DNA of 64,000 nucleotides from an uncultured Acidimicrobiales bacterium (GCA_937997485.1 CALKTH010000060.1:25583-89582), one strand, 5' to 3'; positions 1 through 10,396 are shown, numbered from the stretch's first letter. Numbers and translations are program-made. Notes: a model not told the origin generated them from the sequence alone.

Positions 1-452
1 CCCTCCGCCATTCCCGCGTCCGCAAGCTCAAACGGAATTCGAAACGGCCGAACGATCGGAAAGCCGTCCAAGACCGTGACTTCGTCGGTCCACATACGGC
101 GCACGCGATGCACCCGAACTCCGGGTGGTGTTGTCGAGTTCGATCGCCCCCGTACGACATGAATGGGTCGCTCGGCCTCGAATCCAGGAACGCCATACCG
201 GGCGGCCGCTGTCTCGTTGCTCAGCACCGCACCTGCACCCGCTGAGAGCAGAGCAATCATCAGGCGTTGTTCGACCGTGTTGGGCGAGCCTGCGACCCTC
301 CAGACCGAACGGCCGACCCGCTCCCACTCGGGGCGACTCAACTCGTTTCTGGCCCGCGACGCCGTGGCTCCGAGCCCGACCGCATCGTGCATCGTGATCA
401 CACCGTGCTGTTGTGCGGCCCGTTGTGCCAACGCTTCCAACCAAGAGTCCAT
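1..452 (-). CDS. AbiEi/DUF559-type N-terminal wHTH protein, 5' part only
   Basis: The frame is open from ATG at 452 to the left edge (about 150 codons) and is cut by the window, so the stop is not seen. The N-terminus (MDSWLEALAQRAAQQHGVIT) looks like the winged-helix 'AbiEi antitoxin N-terminal' domain. It is followed by the family pattern: a helix with ARNEL, a strand WERVGRSVWRVAG, then ALLSAGAGAVLSNETAAARYG and FPIVRPFRIPFELADAG, which corresponds to the usual 'xxRTLxDLA' motif. Proteins of this type often end in a DUF559 nuclease-like domain, which would lie outside the window. They are common orphan genes in Actinobacteria, so a toxin-antitoxin role is not implied. A 10-bp direct-repeat array sits just upstream of the start. 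Confidence 0.75.
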   Translation of the reverse strand, partial: MDSWLEALAQRAAQQHGVITMHDAVGLGATASRARNELSRPEWERVGRSVWRVAGSPNTVEQRLMIALLSAGAGAVLSNETAAARYGVPGFEAERPIHVVRGRSNSTTPPGVRVHRVRRMWTDEVTVLDGFPIVRPFRIPFELADAGMAE

Positions 453-460
453 GCCCCATG

Positions 461-486
461 ATTACGCTTATTTACTTTCGTTTACG
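461..486. promoter_or_regulatory. 10-bp-period direct repeats (ATTACG/TTTACT/TTTACG)
   Basis: Three hexamers start at 461 (attacg), 471 (tttact) and 481 (tttacg), exactly one helical turn apart. They lie 9 bp upstream of the ATG of the leftward wHTH gene. A closely matching array lies upstream of the gene at 34485. This spacing fits head-to-tail binding of a small HTH protein, but the binding protein is unknown. Confidence 0.4.
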
Positions 487-551
487 CGACTGATGAGCAC
501 AACGACCCAGGAAGACATCGCTCTTTCGACCGCATGCGCTACTGCGCCGGT

Positions 552-653
552 GGCACCGTTACTTGTCGCTCCGGCGTCACTCAACGGTGCCGCGGGAATC
601 AAGTGGAGCCGGTGGCACCGTTACTTGTCGCTCTGGCGTCACTTAACGGTGCC
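552..653. repeat. Two tandem copies of a 40-bp imperfect palindrome
   Basis: Copies lie at 552-591 and 614-653, with a 62-bp period. The upstream flank gccggt is also shared. Each copy begins GGCACCGTTACTTGTCGC and ends AACGGTGCC. In copy 2 the 18-nt arms pair at 15 positions around a 4-nt loop. The stretch 453-722 has no convincing gene. The hairpins lie after the stop of the leftward oxidoreductase gene (723), so they could end its transcript. Alternatively they are a dispersed REP-like element. Confidence 0.6.
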
Positions 654-722
654 ACGAAGGACTCGAGCGCTTGGGTGGGGTGCGGCAGAGATGCGGGCGG
701 GCGGAGGTGGGGCGGTGGAACG

Positions 723-2111
723 CTACTCGGCGGCTTCGCCGAGGACTTCGGCCAGAGCGGGGTGGACGAAGAGCGACTCGACGAGGTCGGTCACGGTGAG
801 TCCGGCGGTGACGGCAAGTGCAAGCACCGAGATCAACTCGGCGGCGTGGCGACCGACGATGGAACCCCCGAGCACCACACCGGTGGCGGGGTCCGACACG
901 ATCTTCACGAAGCCGCGACTGTCGTTGTTGATTAGGGCCTTTGCCGAGACCGAGAACGGCACCTTGGTCACCCTGATCTTGCGACCCTCGGCGAAGGCAT
1001 CTGCCTCGGCCAGTCCGACGTCGGCAATCTCGGGATCGGTGAAGATGGCCGACGCCGCCTTCTCGTAGTCGATGTGGCGATGCGGTCCAGCGTGCATGCC
1101 CATCGCGTGCTCGGCGATCTTGCGGCCCTGCATCGATGCCACCGACGACAGCGGGAGCTTGCCCGACAGATCACCTGCGGCGTAGATGTGCTTGAGGTTT
1201 GTGGCGCAGTTGTGGTCGATCGAGACGTAGCCCCACTCGTTCTCGACACCGATCTCATCGAGGCCGAGCCCTTCGGAGTTCGGCATCGAACCAATCGCCA
1301 TCAAAACGTGGGAACCCTTGACGATGCGGCCGTCATCGCAGAACACACAGACCCGTTCGTTGTTGTTCTCCGCGTCGGGAGAGACCTCGATCTTTTCGGC
1401 CCGAGCCCCCATCACGAGCTTGACGCCTCGATCGATGAAGCTCTGCTCGAGCGCAGCGGCAACCTCGGGGTCTTTCCCGGGCAACACCTGCTGACGGCTC
1501 ACGATCAGCGCCACTTCGGAGCCGAACGAGTTGAACATGTTCACGAACTCCACGCCGGTGACGCCGGAGCCGATGACGATCAGTTTGGTCGGCAGTTCGG
1601 GCGGCGGGTAGGCGTGTCGAGTGGTGAGCACGCGCTCACCGTCGATCGGTGCCCACTCCGGAATCCGCGGTCGGCTGCCGGTGGACAGCAGGATGACATC
1701 AGCCGTCAGTTCTTCGGTGCCTCCATCATTGCGATCCACCGCAACCGTGTGGGTGCCGGTCAATCGACCCGTCCCCTCGATGATGTTCACGCCCTGGCTC
1801 TCCAGCAGGCGAGAGACCGAGCTCTCGAGCCGATCTTCGATGCTGACGATCCGCTCACGCAACGCCTCGAAGTCCAGCTCAACGTCGACGCGGGCCAGGC
1901 CCATGTCCACCGCGGCATTCATCTGGGACATGGCCCCGCCGGTGGCGATCATTGCCTTCGAGGGGATGCAGTCCAGCAGGTGAGCTGCACCGCCGATCAG
2001 GTCCTTCTCGATGAGCGTGACGCGCGCACCCATACGAGCGGCGTGGGTAGCGCAGGCCGTTCCGGCCGGTCCGCCACCGATGATCACGAAGTGCTTCTTC
2101 TCACCTGGCAT
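723..2111 (-). CDS. LpdA-like FAD/NAD(P) pyridine nucleotide-disulfide oxidoreductase family protein lacking the redox disulfide
   Basis: The protein has 462 aa from ATG 2111. A much longer upstream frame exists, but only this start gives a normal family N-terminus (VIIGGGPAGTACATHAARMG, the FAD dinucleotide motif). A second GxGxxG is at VIGSGVTGVEF and the FAD-binding YAAGDLSG is near residue 320. In dihydrolipoamide dehydrogenases the first helix reads C-x4-C. Here it reads GGAAHLLDCIPSKAM, so only the second Cys is present. The same GGAA...DCxPSK pattern occurs in mycobacterial LpdA (Rv3303c), which is a quinone reductase-like enzyme and not a lipoamide dehydrogenase. A genuine Lpd with CLNVGC is encoded at 47012-48418. 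I infer NAD(P)H-dependent quinone reduction or a transhydrogenase-like role. The gene is divergent from the glycosyltransferase at 2218 across 106 bp. Confidence 0.88.
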   Translation of the reverse strand: MPGEKKHFVIIGGGPAGTACATHAARMGARVTLIEKDLIGGAAHLLDCIPSKAMIATGGAMSQMNAAVDMGLARVDVELDFEALRERIVSIEDRLESSVSRLLESQGVNIIEGTGRLTGTHTVAVDRNDGGTEELTADVILLSTGSRPRIPEWAPIDGERVLTTRHAYPPPELPTKLIVIGSGVTGVEFVNMFNSFGSEVALIVSRQQVLPGKDPEVAAALEQSFIDRGVKLVMGARAEKIEVSPDAENNNERVCVFCDDGRIVKGSHVLMAIGSMPNSEGLGLDEIGVENEWGYVSIDHNCATNLKHIYAAGDLSGKLPLSSVASMQGRKIAEHAMGMHAGPHRHIDYEKAASAIFTDPEIADVGLAEADAFAEGRKIRVTKVPFSVSAKALINNDSRGFVKIVSDPATGVVLGGSIVGRHAAELISVLALAVTAGLTVTDLVESLFVHPALAEVLGEAAE

Positions 2112-2217
2112 GGGCGAGAGGGTAGCGGCACCCGCGAACGCCTCTCGCGGACCGAGTACCTTGTGCGCACGGCGCCAAGCAAACCGTGCTGCGCAGCCGT
2201 TACGAACCGCCGAATCC

Positions 2218-3456
2218 GTGACTGAACTCCGAGCTGACGGCCTGCCGGCCCGCATCGTCATCGACATCTCGAACACGATCGAGAGCCCGCGCACCACGGG
2301 CGTGCAGCGGATGGCGCTCGAACTTCTGGCCATGTTGGATGCCTTCGCTCGTGGTGAGTCCCCACTTGCGAATCTCGTACCGGACGTCTGCCTCCTGGAC
2401 GGCCGGAACGGGCGGCTCCGACCGATCGGACACCCGGCAATGCGTAGGCTCGAGCGGCGCCGAGACGGTCGGGTCACGGGGCGGAGCATCGCCGGCCGGA
2501 TCGAAACGCGGGTGGCCGAAGGGCGGCCGGGTCGAGCTGATTGGCACCCCTTGCCCAACGACCTGTTCTTGGACATCGACGCTGCCTGGCATTCCCCCGC
2601 ACCTCGACCAGAACTGCTCGCTCAGGTCCGCGCAGCCGGAGCTCGCTCCGCAGCGTTGGTTTTTGATGCCCTGCCACTCGAGTCACCGCAGTGGTTCCCC
2701 CCGGCCTCCGTGGCGAAGTTCAGAACCTGGCTCGACGCCCACGTTGATGGAGGTTCCCAGCTGCTGACGATCTCTCAGGCGTCAGCCGACGCGCTTGAGA
2801 GCGCCACAGGCGTACGAGACCCGATCCCGGTCATCCGTCCTGGCACCTTCTCTGCACCATCAGACGCCGTGCCCGCACAACCGGGCGAACTCGGCCGGCT
2901 CGTACTCATGGTCGGCACCGTCGAACCTCGCAAAGGGCATGACACCCTGCTGGCGGCCCTCGATCAATTGGGTGACGTCGCTCCGATCGTCGACGTTGTC
3001 GGGAAGGACGGCTGGACGTCCCCCAATGTGCCGCCCCAGAACACCAGCGGCGAAACCACCAACATCGGGAGTACCGGCACCGATGTAGCTCAGAGACTCC
3101 GGACGCACTCTCGTGTGCGCTGGCACGAGAACGCGTCAGATCGTGAACTCGATGAGCTCTGGGCCAGAACCGGCCTCTTCCTGGCGCCAAGCCGAGGCGA
3201 GGGCTTCGGCATCCCGGTGGCCGAGGCAGTGCAACGAGGGATCCCCGTGCTGTGCTCAGACCTTCCGGTCCTCCGGGAAGCCTCACTGGGCGACGCGACG
3301 TTCGTCGACGTGGACGACATTGCGTCCTGGGCAACGCACGTCGATCGCTGGCGACGAGCGCCGAGCGAATGGCCACGGCCCACCGCCCTCACCCCCACAT
3401 GGGAAGACGCTGCCCGCCAGCTGCTGCAAGCGATCAGCCGGCCGGCTGGCGAGTAG
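2218..3456 (+). CDS. GT4-family glycosyltransferase
   Basis: The protein has 412 aa. The chosen GTG start (2218) begins VTELRADGLPARIVIDISNT. The frame is open further upstream, but that part overlaps the divergent oxidoreductase gene. The C-terminal GT-B Rossmann half carries LVLMVGTVEPRKGHDTLL and the GT4 nucleotide-sugar site AGLFLAPSRGEGFGIPVAEA (written here from SRGEGFGIPVAEA, with the E-x7-E pair). The N-terminal DISN...TGVQR segment resembles capsular/LPS mannosyltransferase-like proteins, where TG[IV]QR marks the acceptor side. This is the first gene of a rightward run of polysaccharide genes (2218-7080). The donor and acceptor sugars cannot be told from sequence. Confidence 0.85.
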   Translation: MTELRADGLPARIVIDISNTIESPRTTGVQRMALELLAMLDAFARGESPLANLVPDVCLLDGRNGRLRPIGHPAMRRLERRRDGRVTGRSIAGRIETRVAEGRPGRADWHPLPNDLFLDIDAAWHSPAPRPELLAQVRAAGARSAALVFDALPLESPQWFPPASVAKFRTWLDAHVDGGSQLLTISQASADALESATGVRDPIPVIRPGTFSAPSDAVPAQPGELGRLVLMVGTVEPRKGHDTLLAALDQLGDVAPIVDVVGKDGWTSPNVPPQNTSGETTNIGSTGTDVAQRLRTHSRVRWHENASDRELDELWARTGLFLAPSRGEGFGIPVAEAVQRGIPVLCSDLPVLREASLGDATFVDVDDIASWATHVDRWRRAPSEWPRPTALTPTWEDAARQLLQAISRPAGE

Positions 3457-3467
3457 GGTCTGCGCCG

Positions 3468-4427
3468 GTGCAGATCGTCTACCTCTCGAATCGTCCCGCC
3501 GTCCTCGCCGGCACGCTCCGGGCCGTCGCTGCGCATATGCCGTGGATCGACGACGTGCTCGTCTGCGCCCCCAAGGCCAGCCACCAGGACATCGAGGTCG
3601 CAGCCGCCGTCGCATGGTCGAGCTCGCTGCGTCTCGTCGCCGACGAAGAGATCACAGACAGGTCCACATCAGACCTCGTGGCGATGGATCACGCGACTCG
3701 GAACGTCACGCTCCGCAGAGCGCTCGTTTCGGGCGGTCACACAGCCGAGCGCTTCGTCCTCAGCGACGACGATTACCGCCCGCTCACCTCGATTCAGCTC
3801 AGCGACATGGCCGATGAGGCGGGTCGACCGATCGGACGATTCTTCTACGACCTGGCCGAGTGGCCGGGCGATATCACTGCCTACGACCGGGCGCAGATCC
3901 GCACTCTTGGTGTCCTCCGCCTGTGTGGGGCCCCCACCCTCGGCTACGGATCCCACATGCCCCAGCTGATGGAGCGAGACGTGTGGCTTCAGGTTTTCGA
4001 ACGAAGCGATTCGGTCAGTGCGGGGAATCTGGTCGATGAGTGGACGCTGTACTTCGGGCTGGGTCCACTCGTGGCGCCCGATCGGTTCGCCGAGCCGCGT
4101 CCGTTCACCACCCTCGCCTGGCCGCAGTGGCCGCACCAGTGGCCCCACTGGGTTCGGCCCGAGTCCATTCGCTTCGAGAACCACCACCCCGAGCACGAAG
4201 CAGAGGGCGGTCTGTTCGAAGGGCTCCCCGCTGTCACGGAACCGGGGGCTGCGTTGGAACGCATCGTCCGCTGGCGAGAAGCCGAAGTCGCCATCGGCGA
4301 CCTCCGTTTCGACGCAGCGTGGTCTGATCCCTGGACGAAGGGACAGAAGCACCGTCGCAGCGCTGTTGCAGCTCTGCGCGCCGCGAAGAAGCTGCGCAAG
4401 TACACCGCGCTCACCACGGACCCATGA
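3468..4427 (+). CDS. Putative glycosyltransferase with Stealth-like DDD motif
   Basis: The protein has 319 aa from GTG 3468, 11 bp after the previous stop. I do not recognise a named family with certainty. It contains IDDVLVCAPKA, then RNVTLRRALVSGGH and RFVLSDDDYRPL near residue 100, followed by YGSHMPQLMERDVW, DEWTLYFGLGPL and a Trp/Pro-rich stretch. The order of a basic helix, a strand ending in an Asp triad, then an 'H-x-P' loop is reminiscent of Stealth-type and other GT-A-fold phosphosugar or sugar transferases that use an acidic metal-binding triad. Its place between a GT4 and the dual-GT gene supports a glycan-synthesis role. The stop overlaps the next ATG (ATGA), so translation is probably coupled. 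Confidence 0.55.
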   Translation: MQIVYLSNRPAVLAGTLRAVAAHMPWIDDVLVCAPKASHQDIEVAAAVAWSSSLRLVADEEITDRSTSDLVAMDHATRNVTLRRALVSGGHTAERFVLSDDDYRPLTSIQLSDMADEAGRPIGRFFYDLAEWPGDITAYDRAQIRTLGVLRLCGAPTLGYGSHMPQLMERDVWLQVFERSDSVSAGNLVDEWTLYFGLGPLVAPDRFAEPRPFTTLAWPQWPHQWPHWVRPESIRFENHHPEHEAEGGLFEGLPAVTEPGAALERIVRWREAEVAIGDLRFDAAWSDPWTKGQKHRRSAVAALRAAKKLRKYTALTTDP

Positions 4428-4678
4428 ACTGGCGAGACCCCAAGCTCGGCCCGGTCACGGCACAGCAGGTGACGGCGCGGGCCAAGCGCGAGTTCGTCCA
4501 ACGCCAGGCGATCGTGGCGGACGCCCGTCGCCATCCACGGGCGGTGCAACTCCGACAAGCAGCGGAACGCACGAGGATGAGACTTCGGGTGCACCGCGCT
4601 GGCGACGCCGCCATCGTGCTGGACGAGATCGTCGCGGAAGCACTGTCGAGCGCCAGGTCCGGGAGATCCAGCGGATGA
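4424..4678 (+). CDS. Small basic hypothetical protein, translationally coupled
   Basis: The protein has 84 aa, is rich in Arg/Ala and begins MNWRDPKLGPVTAQQVTARA. It has no recognisable domain, signal peptide or membrane segment, and is predicted helical. Its start overlaps the upstream stop by 4 bp (ATGA), and its own TGA overlaps the downstream ATG in the same way (ATGA at 4675). Such overlaps on both sides are hard to explain unless the frame is translated, so I call it real despite its size. It could be an accessory factor of the flanking glycosyltransferases, but nothing in the sequence shows what it does. Confidence 0.6.
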   Translation: MNWRDPKLGPVTAQQVTARAKREFVQRQAIVADARRHPRAVQLRQAAERTRMRLRVHRAGDAAIVLDEIVAEALSSARSGRSSG

Positions 4679-7080
4679 CCGAGCGGTCAGCAACCAAGGT
4701 CGGCGTGTTGACGCCTCGACCTGTTCCGTGGGTGGAGGGTGGCAACGAGCGCCACTGGCGGGCCGTCGTTGCCGCGCTGCAAGCGGGCGGCTACCAGGCC
4801 GAACTGATAGAGATCGACTCGCCTGAGTCAACGCTGTCCGAAGTTCTCGAGTCCTACGAGCGTTTCGTTCGCCTCAGTCTCGACGACTTCGACGTGTTGA
4901 TCTCCGGCAAGTACCCGTCGCACATGGTCCGACATCGGCGCCACATCCGCCATCTCACCCACACGTTGCGCGGCCTGTACGACACGTACCCCGCTCATCT
5001 CAACACCACCATCGAGCCGGTTCTGGTCCAAGGCGTCGCCGCTCGATCAGAGGATGCGCTCGCACTGCTCGAGTGGAGCCGCGAGCTCGTCGATACCGAA
5101 CCCGATCATCCTCGGAACGCGTTCCCGGGCCCCTTTGCCCGGTTGCTCGTTCACACGCTCGATCGCATCGGTCGAAATGGACTGACGTTTGAAGCGACCC
5201 TTTCTGAGCGCGTCGCTGAACGAGAGGGCTACGTCGATCCAGACCGCGCGATCGCAGTGATCCCCGCGTTCACCGACCTGGCCGGACTCCGAACTCAAGA
5301 CTCAACATCAGCACCGTCGAATCCGACCGCGACGTCCAACCCACCAGCGTCGTTCGTCACGTTCGGCCGGATGGATCATGTGAAACGCTTCGATCTAGCC
5401 CTGGAGGCGTTTGCCGCAGCGAACGTCAGCGACCGAGCGCAACTGCTCGTCGCTGGCTCAGGACCAATGGAAACCCACATTCGGCAACTGGCGGAAGGAA
5501 CGCCTGGAGTTCGCATGGTTGGCCGGCTGTCCGACGATGATCTCGCAGCGGCCGTCCGATCGGCCCGAGCCGTGATCGTGGCGCCGATCGACGAGGACTA
5601 CGGCCTCGTTGCAGCCGAATCCATGGCGGCGCAGACGCCGGTCATCACCACATCTGACAGCGGCGGCGTCGCTGAACAGATTGAGCACGGCATCACCGGC
5701 TTCATCGCGCCACCTCGTGCCCGCGCGATCGCTCCCTTCATCGCCGAACTGGCCGATGATGAAGACCTCGCACGGCGAATGGGTACGAGCGCGGCCGACG
5801 CCGTGGCGCAGATCAGTCCAGATCCATTGCTGCACCTCGTCGATCGGGTTCGCCACGGCGAGACTCGATCCCGCATTCTGTTTCTCTCGACGTTTCCTGC
5901 CCAGCCAGTGAGCTCCGGTGGCCACCGCCGACTCCGAGGGCTGGCGGCCGGCCTGGCTGGCCACGGGTTCGATCCGGTGGTCATGACGCTCACGAACACG
6001 CGGCCTCCCGAGTCGCTCACCCACCGGCGTTTCCTCGCCGATGGCGTTGAACACGTAGCGGTCCCCCGCTCGGCCGCTCATCTCCGGGCCGACTTCCAGA
6101 TGCACAGCCTGGCCGAGGTCGCCGTTGACGACATTGGTTGCGTCGAGCTCCATCTGGCCTCGCCCGACTTTGGCTCTGAGCTGACCGATCAGCTCCAGCG
6201 GGCCTCGGCCGTGGTGCTGTCGCACCCCTTCCTCGTCGACGCACTGCCTCCCGAGCTCGAATTGCCTTTGGTCTACGACGCCCACAACGTCGAAGCAGAT
6301 CTCAAGCGCACAATGCTCAACGGCCGGCTCGGCAGGGACTGGTTCCTCCAACGGGTGGTGCACGCTGAGCATGACGCACTCCGATGTGCCGATCTCGTCA
6401 CCGGATGCTCGAGCGATGATCTCGATCGACTTGCTGCGGCGCACAACATCGAGATCAGGTCGAGCGCCGTTGTCCCGAATCCGGTCGATCCGTCGCTGGT
6501 GGCCAGGCGAACCGAGCACGAGCGCTTGGTCGCCCGAGCTCGCTTCCTCAGCGACCATTCGATGACAGACGACGGCCGGCCCCTGGTGCTCTTCATCGGT
6601 TCCAATCACGAACCGAACCGTGCGGCGCTTTCCGGGTTGCTCGAACTGGCTGCGGGCCGCCCTGACCTGCACATCGTCGTGGCCGGCAGCATCGCACTTT
6701 CTGCGGCCGACCAAGCGCATCTGACCGCAGCCGGCCGTTTCCCAGGCCGGGACCATCGTCGGCTCCTGGCGATGAGCGATGTGGTGATCAACCCAGTCAC
6801 GTCAGGGTCGGGGACCAGCCTCAAGGTCATCGACGCCTGCGCGGTCGGCGTACCGATCGTTTCAACCCCGGCCGGTGCCCGCGGAATCGACTCCGCTGCT
6901 GTTCGAGTGGCTACTGACCTCGGCGCCGGTATCGACGCGGTGCTGGCCGACCCGGCCGCAACAGCGGCGCAGGTCGAAGCTGGACATGCCCTCGCCGCAA
7001 CGCGGGCACAAGAACAAGCGGTGCATCCCCTGGCTCGGTGGCTCGACGTGGTCATCGCACGTCGGCCCACTCCAGGATGA
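4675..7080 (+). CDS. Tandem two-domain GT-B glycosyltransferase
   Basis: The protein has 801 aa from ATG 4675, coupled to the previous gene. It contains two complete GT-B modules. The first (about 1-385) has SFVTFGRMDHVKRFDLALEA near residue 225 and the GT4 donor loop APIDEDYGLVAAESMAAQTP near 305-325. The second (about 395-800) starts RSRILFLSTFPAQPVSSGGH, has YDAHNVEADLKRTM, LFIGSNHEPN, and the donor loop MSDVVINPVTSGSGTSLKVI. The second module has a relative in the protein at 19898, with shared GGxRRLR, HN-x-E and SGSG-x-(S/N)LK motifs. Two active sites in one chain usually make alternating linkages or a processive repeat. The substrates are unknown. It is the last gene of the 2218-7080 run. 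Confidence 0.85.
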   Translation: MTERSATKVGVLTPRPVPWVEGGNERHWRAVVAALQAGGYQAELIEIDSPESTLSEVLESYERFVRLSLDDFDVLISGKYPSHMVRHRRHIRHLTHTLRGLYDTYPAHLNTTIEPVLVQGVAARSEDALALLEWSRELVDTEPDHPRNAFPGPFARLLVHTLDRIGRNGLTFEATLSERVAEREGYVDPDRAIAVIPAFTDLAGLRTQDSTSAPSNPTATSNPPASFVTFGRMDHVKRFDLALEAFAAANVSDRAQLLVAGSGPMETHIRQLAEGTPGVRMVGRLSDDDLAAAVRSARAVIVAPIDEDYGLVAAESMAAQTPVITTSDSGGVAEQIEHGITGFIAPPRARAIAPFIAELADDEDLARRMGTSAADAVAQISPDPLLHLVDRVRHGETRSRILFLSTFPAQPVSSGGHRRLRGLAAGLAGHGFDPVVMTLTNTRPPESLTHRRFLADGVEHVAVPRSAAHLRADFQMHSLAEVAVDDIGCVELHLASPDFGSELTDQLQRASAVVLSHPFLVDALPPELELPLVYDAHNVEADLKRTMLNGRLGRDWFLQRVVHAEHDALRCADLVTGCSSDDLDRLAAAHNIEIRSSAVVPNPVDPSLVARRTEHERLVARARFLSDHSMTDDGRPLVLFIGSNHEPNRAALSGLLELAAGRPDLHIVVAGSIALSAADQAHLTAAGRFPGRDHRRLLAMSDVVINPVTSGSGTSLKVIDACAVGVPIVSTPAGARGIDSAAVRVATDLGAGIDAVLADPAATAAQVEAGHALAATRAQEQAVHPLARWLDVVIARRPTPG

Positions 7081-7131
7081 CCACCACCGCGAACTCGTAG
7101 CGCGAGGGGAAGTCCCTCTACCCTCTCGCCT

Positions 7132-9258
<2,127 letters not shown>

Positions 9259-9345
9259 CGCTGCGGTCGTACGGAGGATTCCGCCCCAATTCCAACGCTC
9301 AGGGCGAGCCCGCACCTACGCTCGGCGCATGGATCGGAGACAACG

Positions 9346-10395
9346 ATGCGCGTGATCGTGACCGGGGGACTCGGCTTCATCGGATCGGCAGTCGTACGCA
9401 TGCTGATCGAGCAAAGCGAGCATGAGGTACTCAATGTCGATGTCGAGACCTACGCCGCAACTCGCGGCTCGGTCGAGTCCGTCGCGGAGAACGACCGCTA
9501 CGACTTCGTCGGCATCGACATCACCGACGCCGATGCTGTCCGCCGCACGTTCGACTCCTACGCACCCGACGCGGTGCTCCATCTGGCAGCGGAATCGCAC
9601 GTCGATCGATCGATCGACGGACCAGACCAATTCGTGCAGACCAACGTCGTGGGCACATGCAACCTCTTGAACGCCGCAGTTGAGCAGCAGCGCCGATCCG
9701 GGACCGAAGATTCCTTCCGGTTCATTCACGTCTCGACCGATGAGGTTTTTGGCGCCCTCGGCCCGGAGAGCCCACCGTTCAACGAGTCAACGCCGTATTC
9801 CCCCCGCTCTCCGTACTCAGCGTCGAAGGCTGCGTCGGATCACCTCGCCCGAGCCTGGTTTGAGACGTATGGACTTCCCACCATCGTCACCAATTGCAGC
9901 AACAACTACGGACACTTTCAGTTTCCGGAGAAGCTCATTCCTCTGATGATCCTCAACGCCAGCGCAGGCAAACAGCTTCCGGTGTACGGCGCTGGCCTCA
10001 ATGTCCGGGACTGGATCCACGTCGATGATCACGCTGCAGGTCTCATCACCGCGCTGGAAACGGGAAAACCGGGAGAGACGTACCTCTTTGGCGGATCTGC
10101 GGAGCGAACGAACATCGACGTTGTTTCGACCATCTGCGATCTCGTTGATGACCGGCTCGGCACGGGCGATACACCGCGCCGGGAGCTCATCACGCACGTC
10201 GAAGACCGACCAGGTCACGACCTTCGTTACGCCATCGACTCCAGCAAAGCGGAGAGCGAGCTTGGGTGGCGCCCCTCACTCGGCTTCGAGGAAGGACTTG
10301 CCAGCACCGTTGACTGGTACGTGGCCAACGAGGCCTGGTGGAAGCCGTTGATCGAGGAACGCGAAGCGAACGTCCGTCGGGGGCGGGCCGGCTGA
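9346..10395 (+). CDS. rfbB: dTDP-glucose 4,6-dehydratase
   Basis: The protein has 349 aa. It converts dTDP-D-glucose to dTDP-4-keto-6-deoxy-D-glucose, the branch point for L-rhamnose and amino-deoxysugars. It is an extended SDR with the NAD motif VTGGLGFIGSAVVR at the N-terminus, LHLAAESHVDRSI, the catalytic STDEVFG block, YSASKAASDH (YxxxK) and NCSNNYGHFQFPEKLIPLM. The ATG at 9346 is preceded by ggag. It is followed one base later by rfbA, so the two are co-transcribed. No rfbC or rfbD (rhamnose branch) is present in the window. A DegT aminotransferase and an acyltransferase lie downstream instead. Confidence 0.95.
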   Translation: MRVIVTGGLGFIGSAVVRMLIEQSEHEVLNVDVETYAATRGSVESVAENDRYDFVGIDITDADAVRRTFDSYAPDAVLHLAAESHVDRSIDGPDQFVQTNVVGTCNLLNAAVEQQRRSGTEDSFRFIHVSTDEVFGALGPESPPFNESTPYSPRSPYSASKAASDHLARAWFETYGLPTIVTNCSNNYGHFQFPEKLIPLMILNASAGKQLPVYGAGLNVRDWIHVDDHAAGLITALETGKPGETYLFGGSAERTNIDVVSTICDLVDDRLGTGDTPRRELITHVEDRPGHDLRYAIDSSKAESELGWRPSLGFEEGLASTVDWYVANEAWWKPLIEEREANVRRGRAG

Positions 10396-10396
10396 G

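Noticed and set aside
163..1068. Open frame on the plus strand over the partial gene and the repeats
   Set aside because: Low-complexity translation, and it lies opposite two recognisable leftward genes.
5458..6756. 432-codon minus-strand frame opposite the dual glycosyltransferase
   Set aside because: No domain and opposite complete GT-B motifs.
7081..7131. Cobalamin riboswitch before the mutase gene
   Set aside because: Only 51 bases are available and no conserved core is seen.
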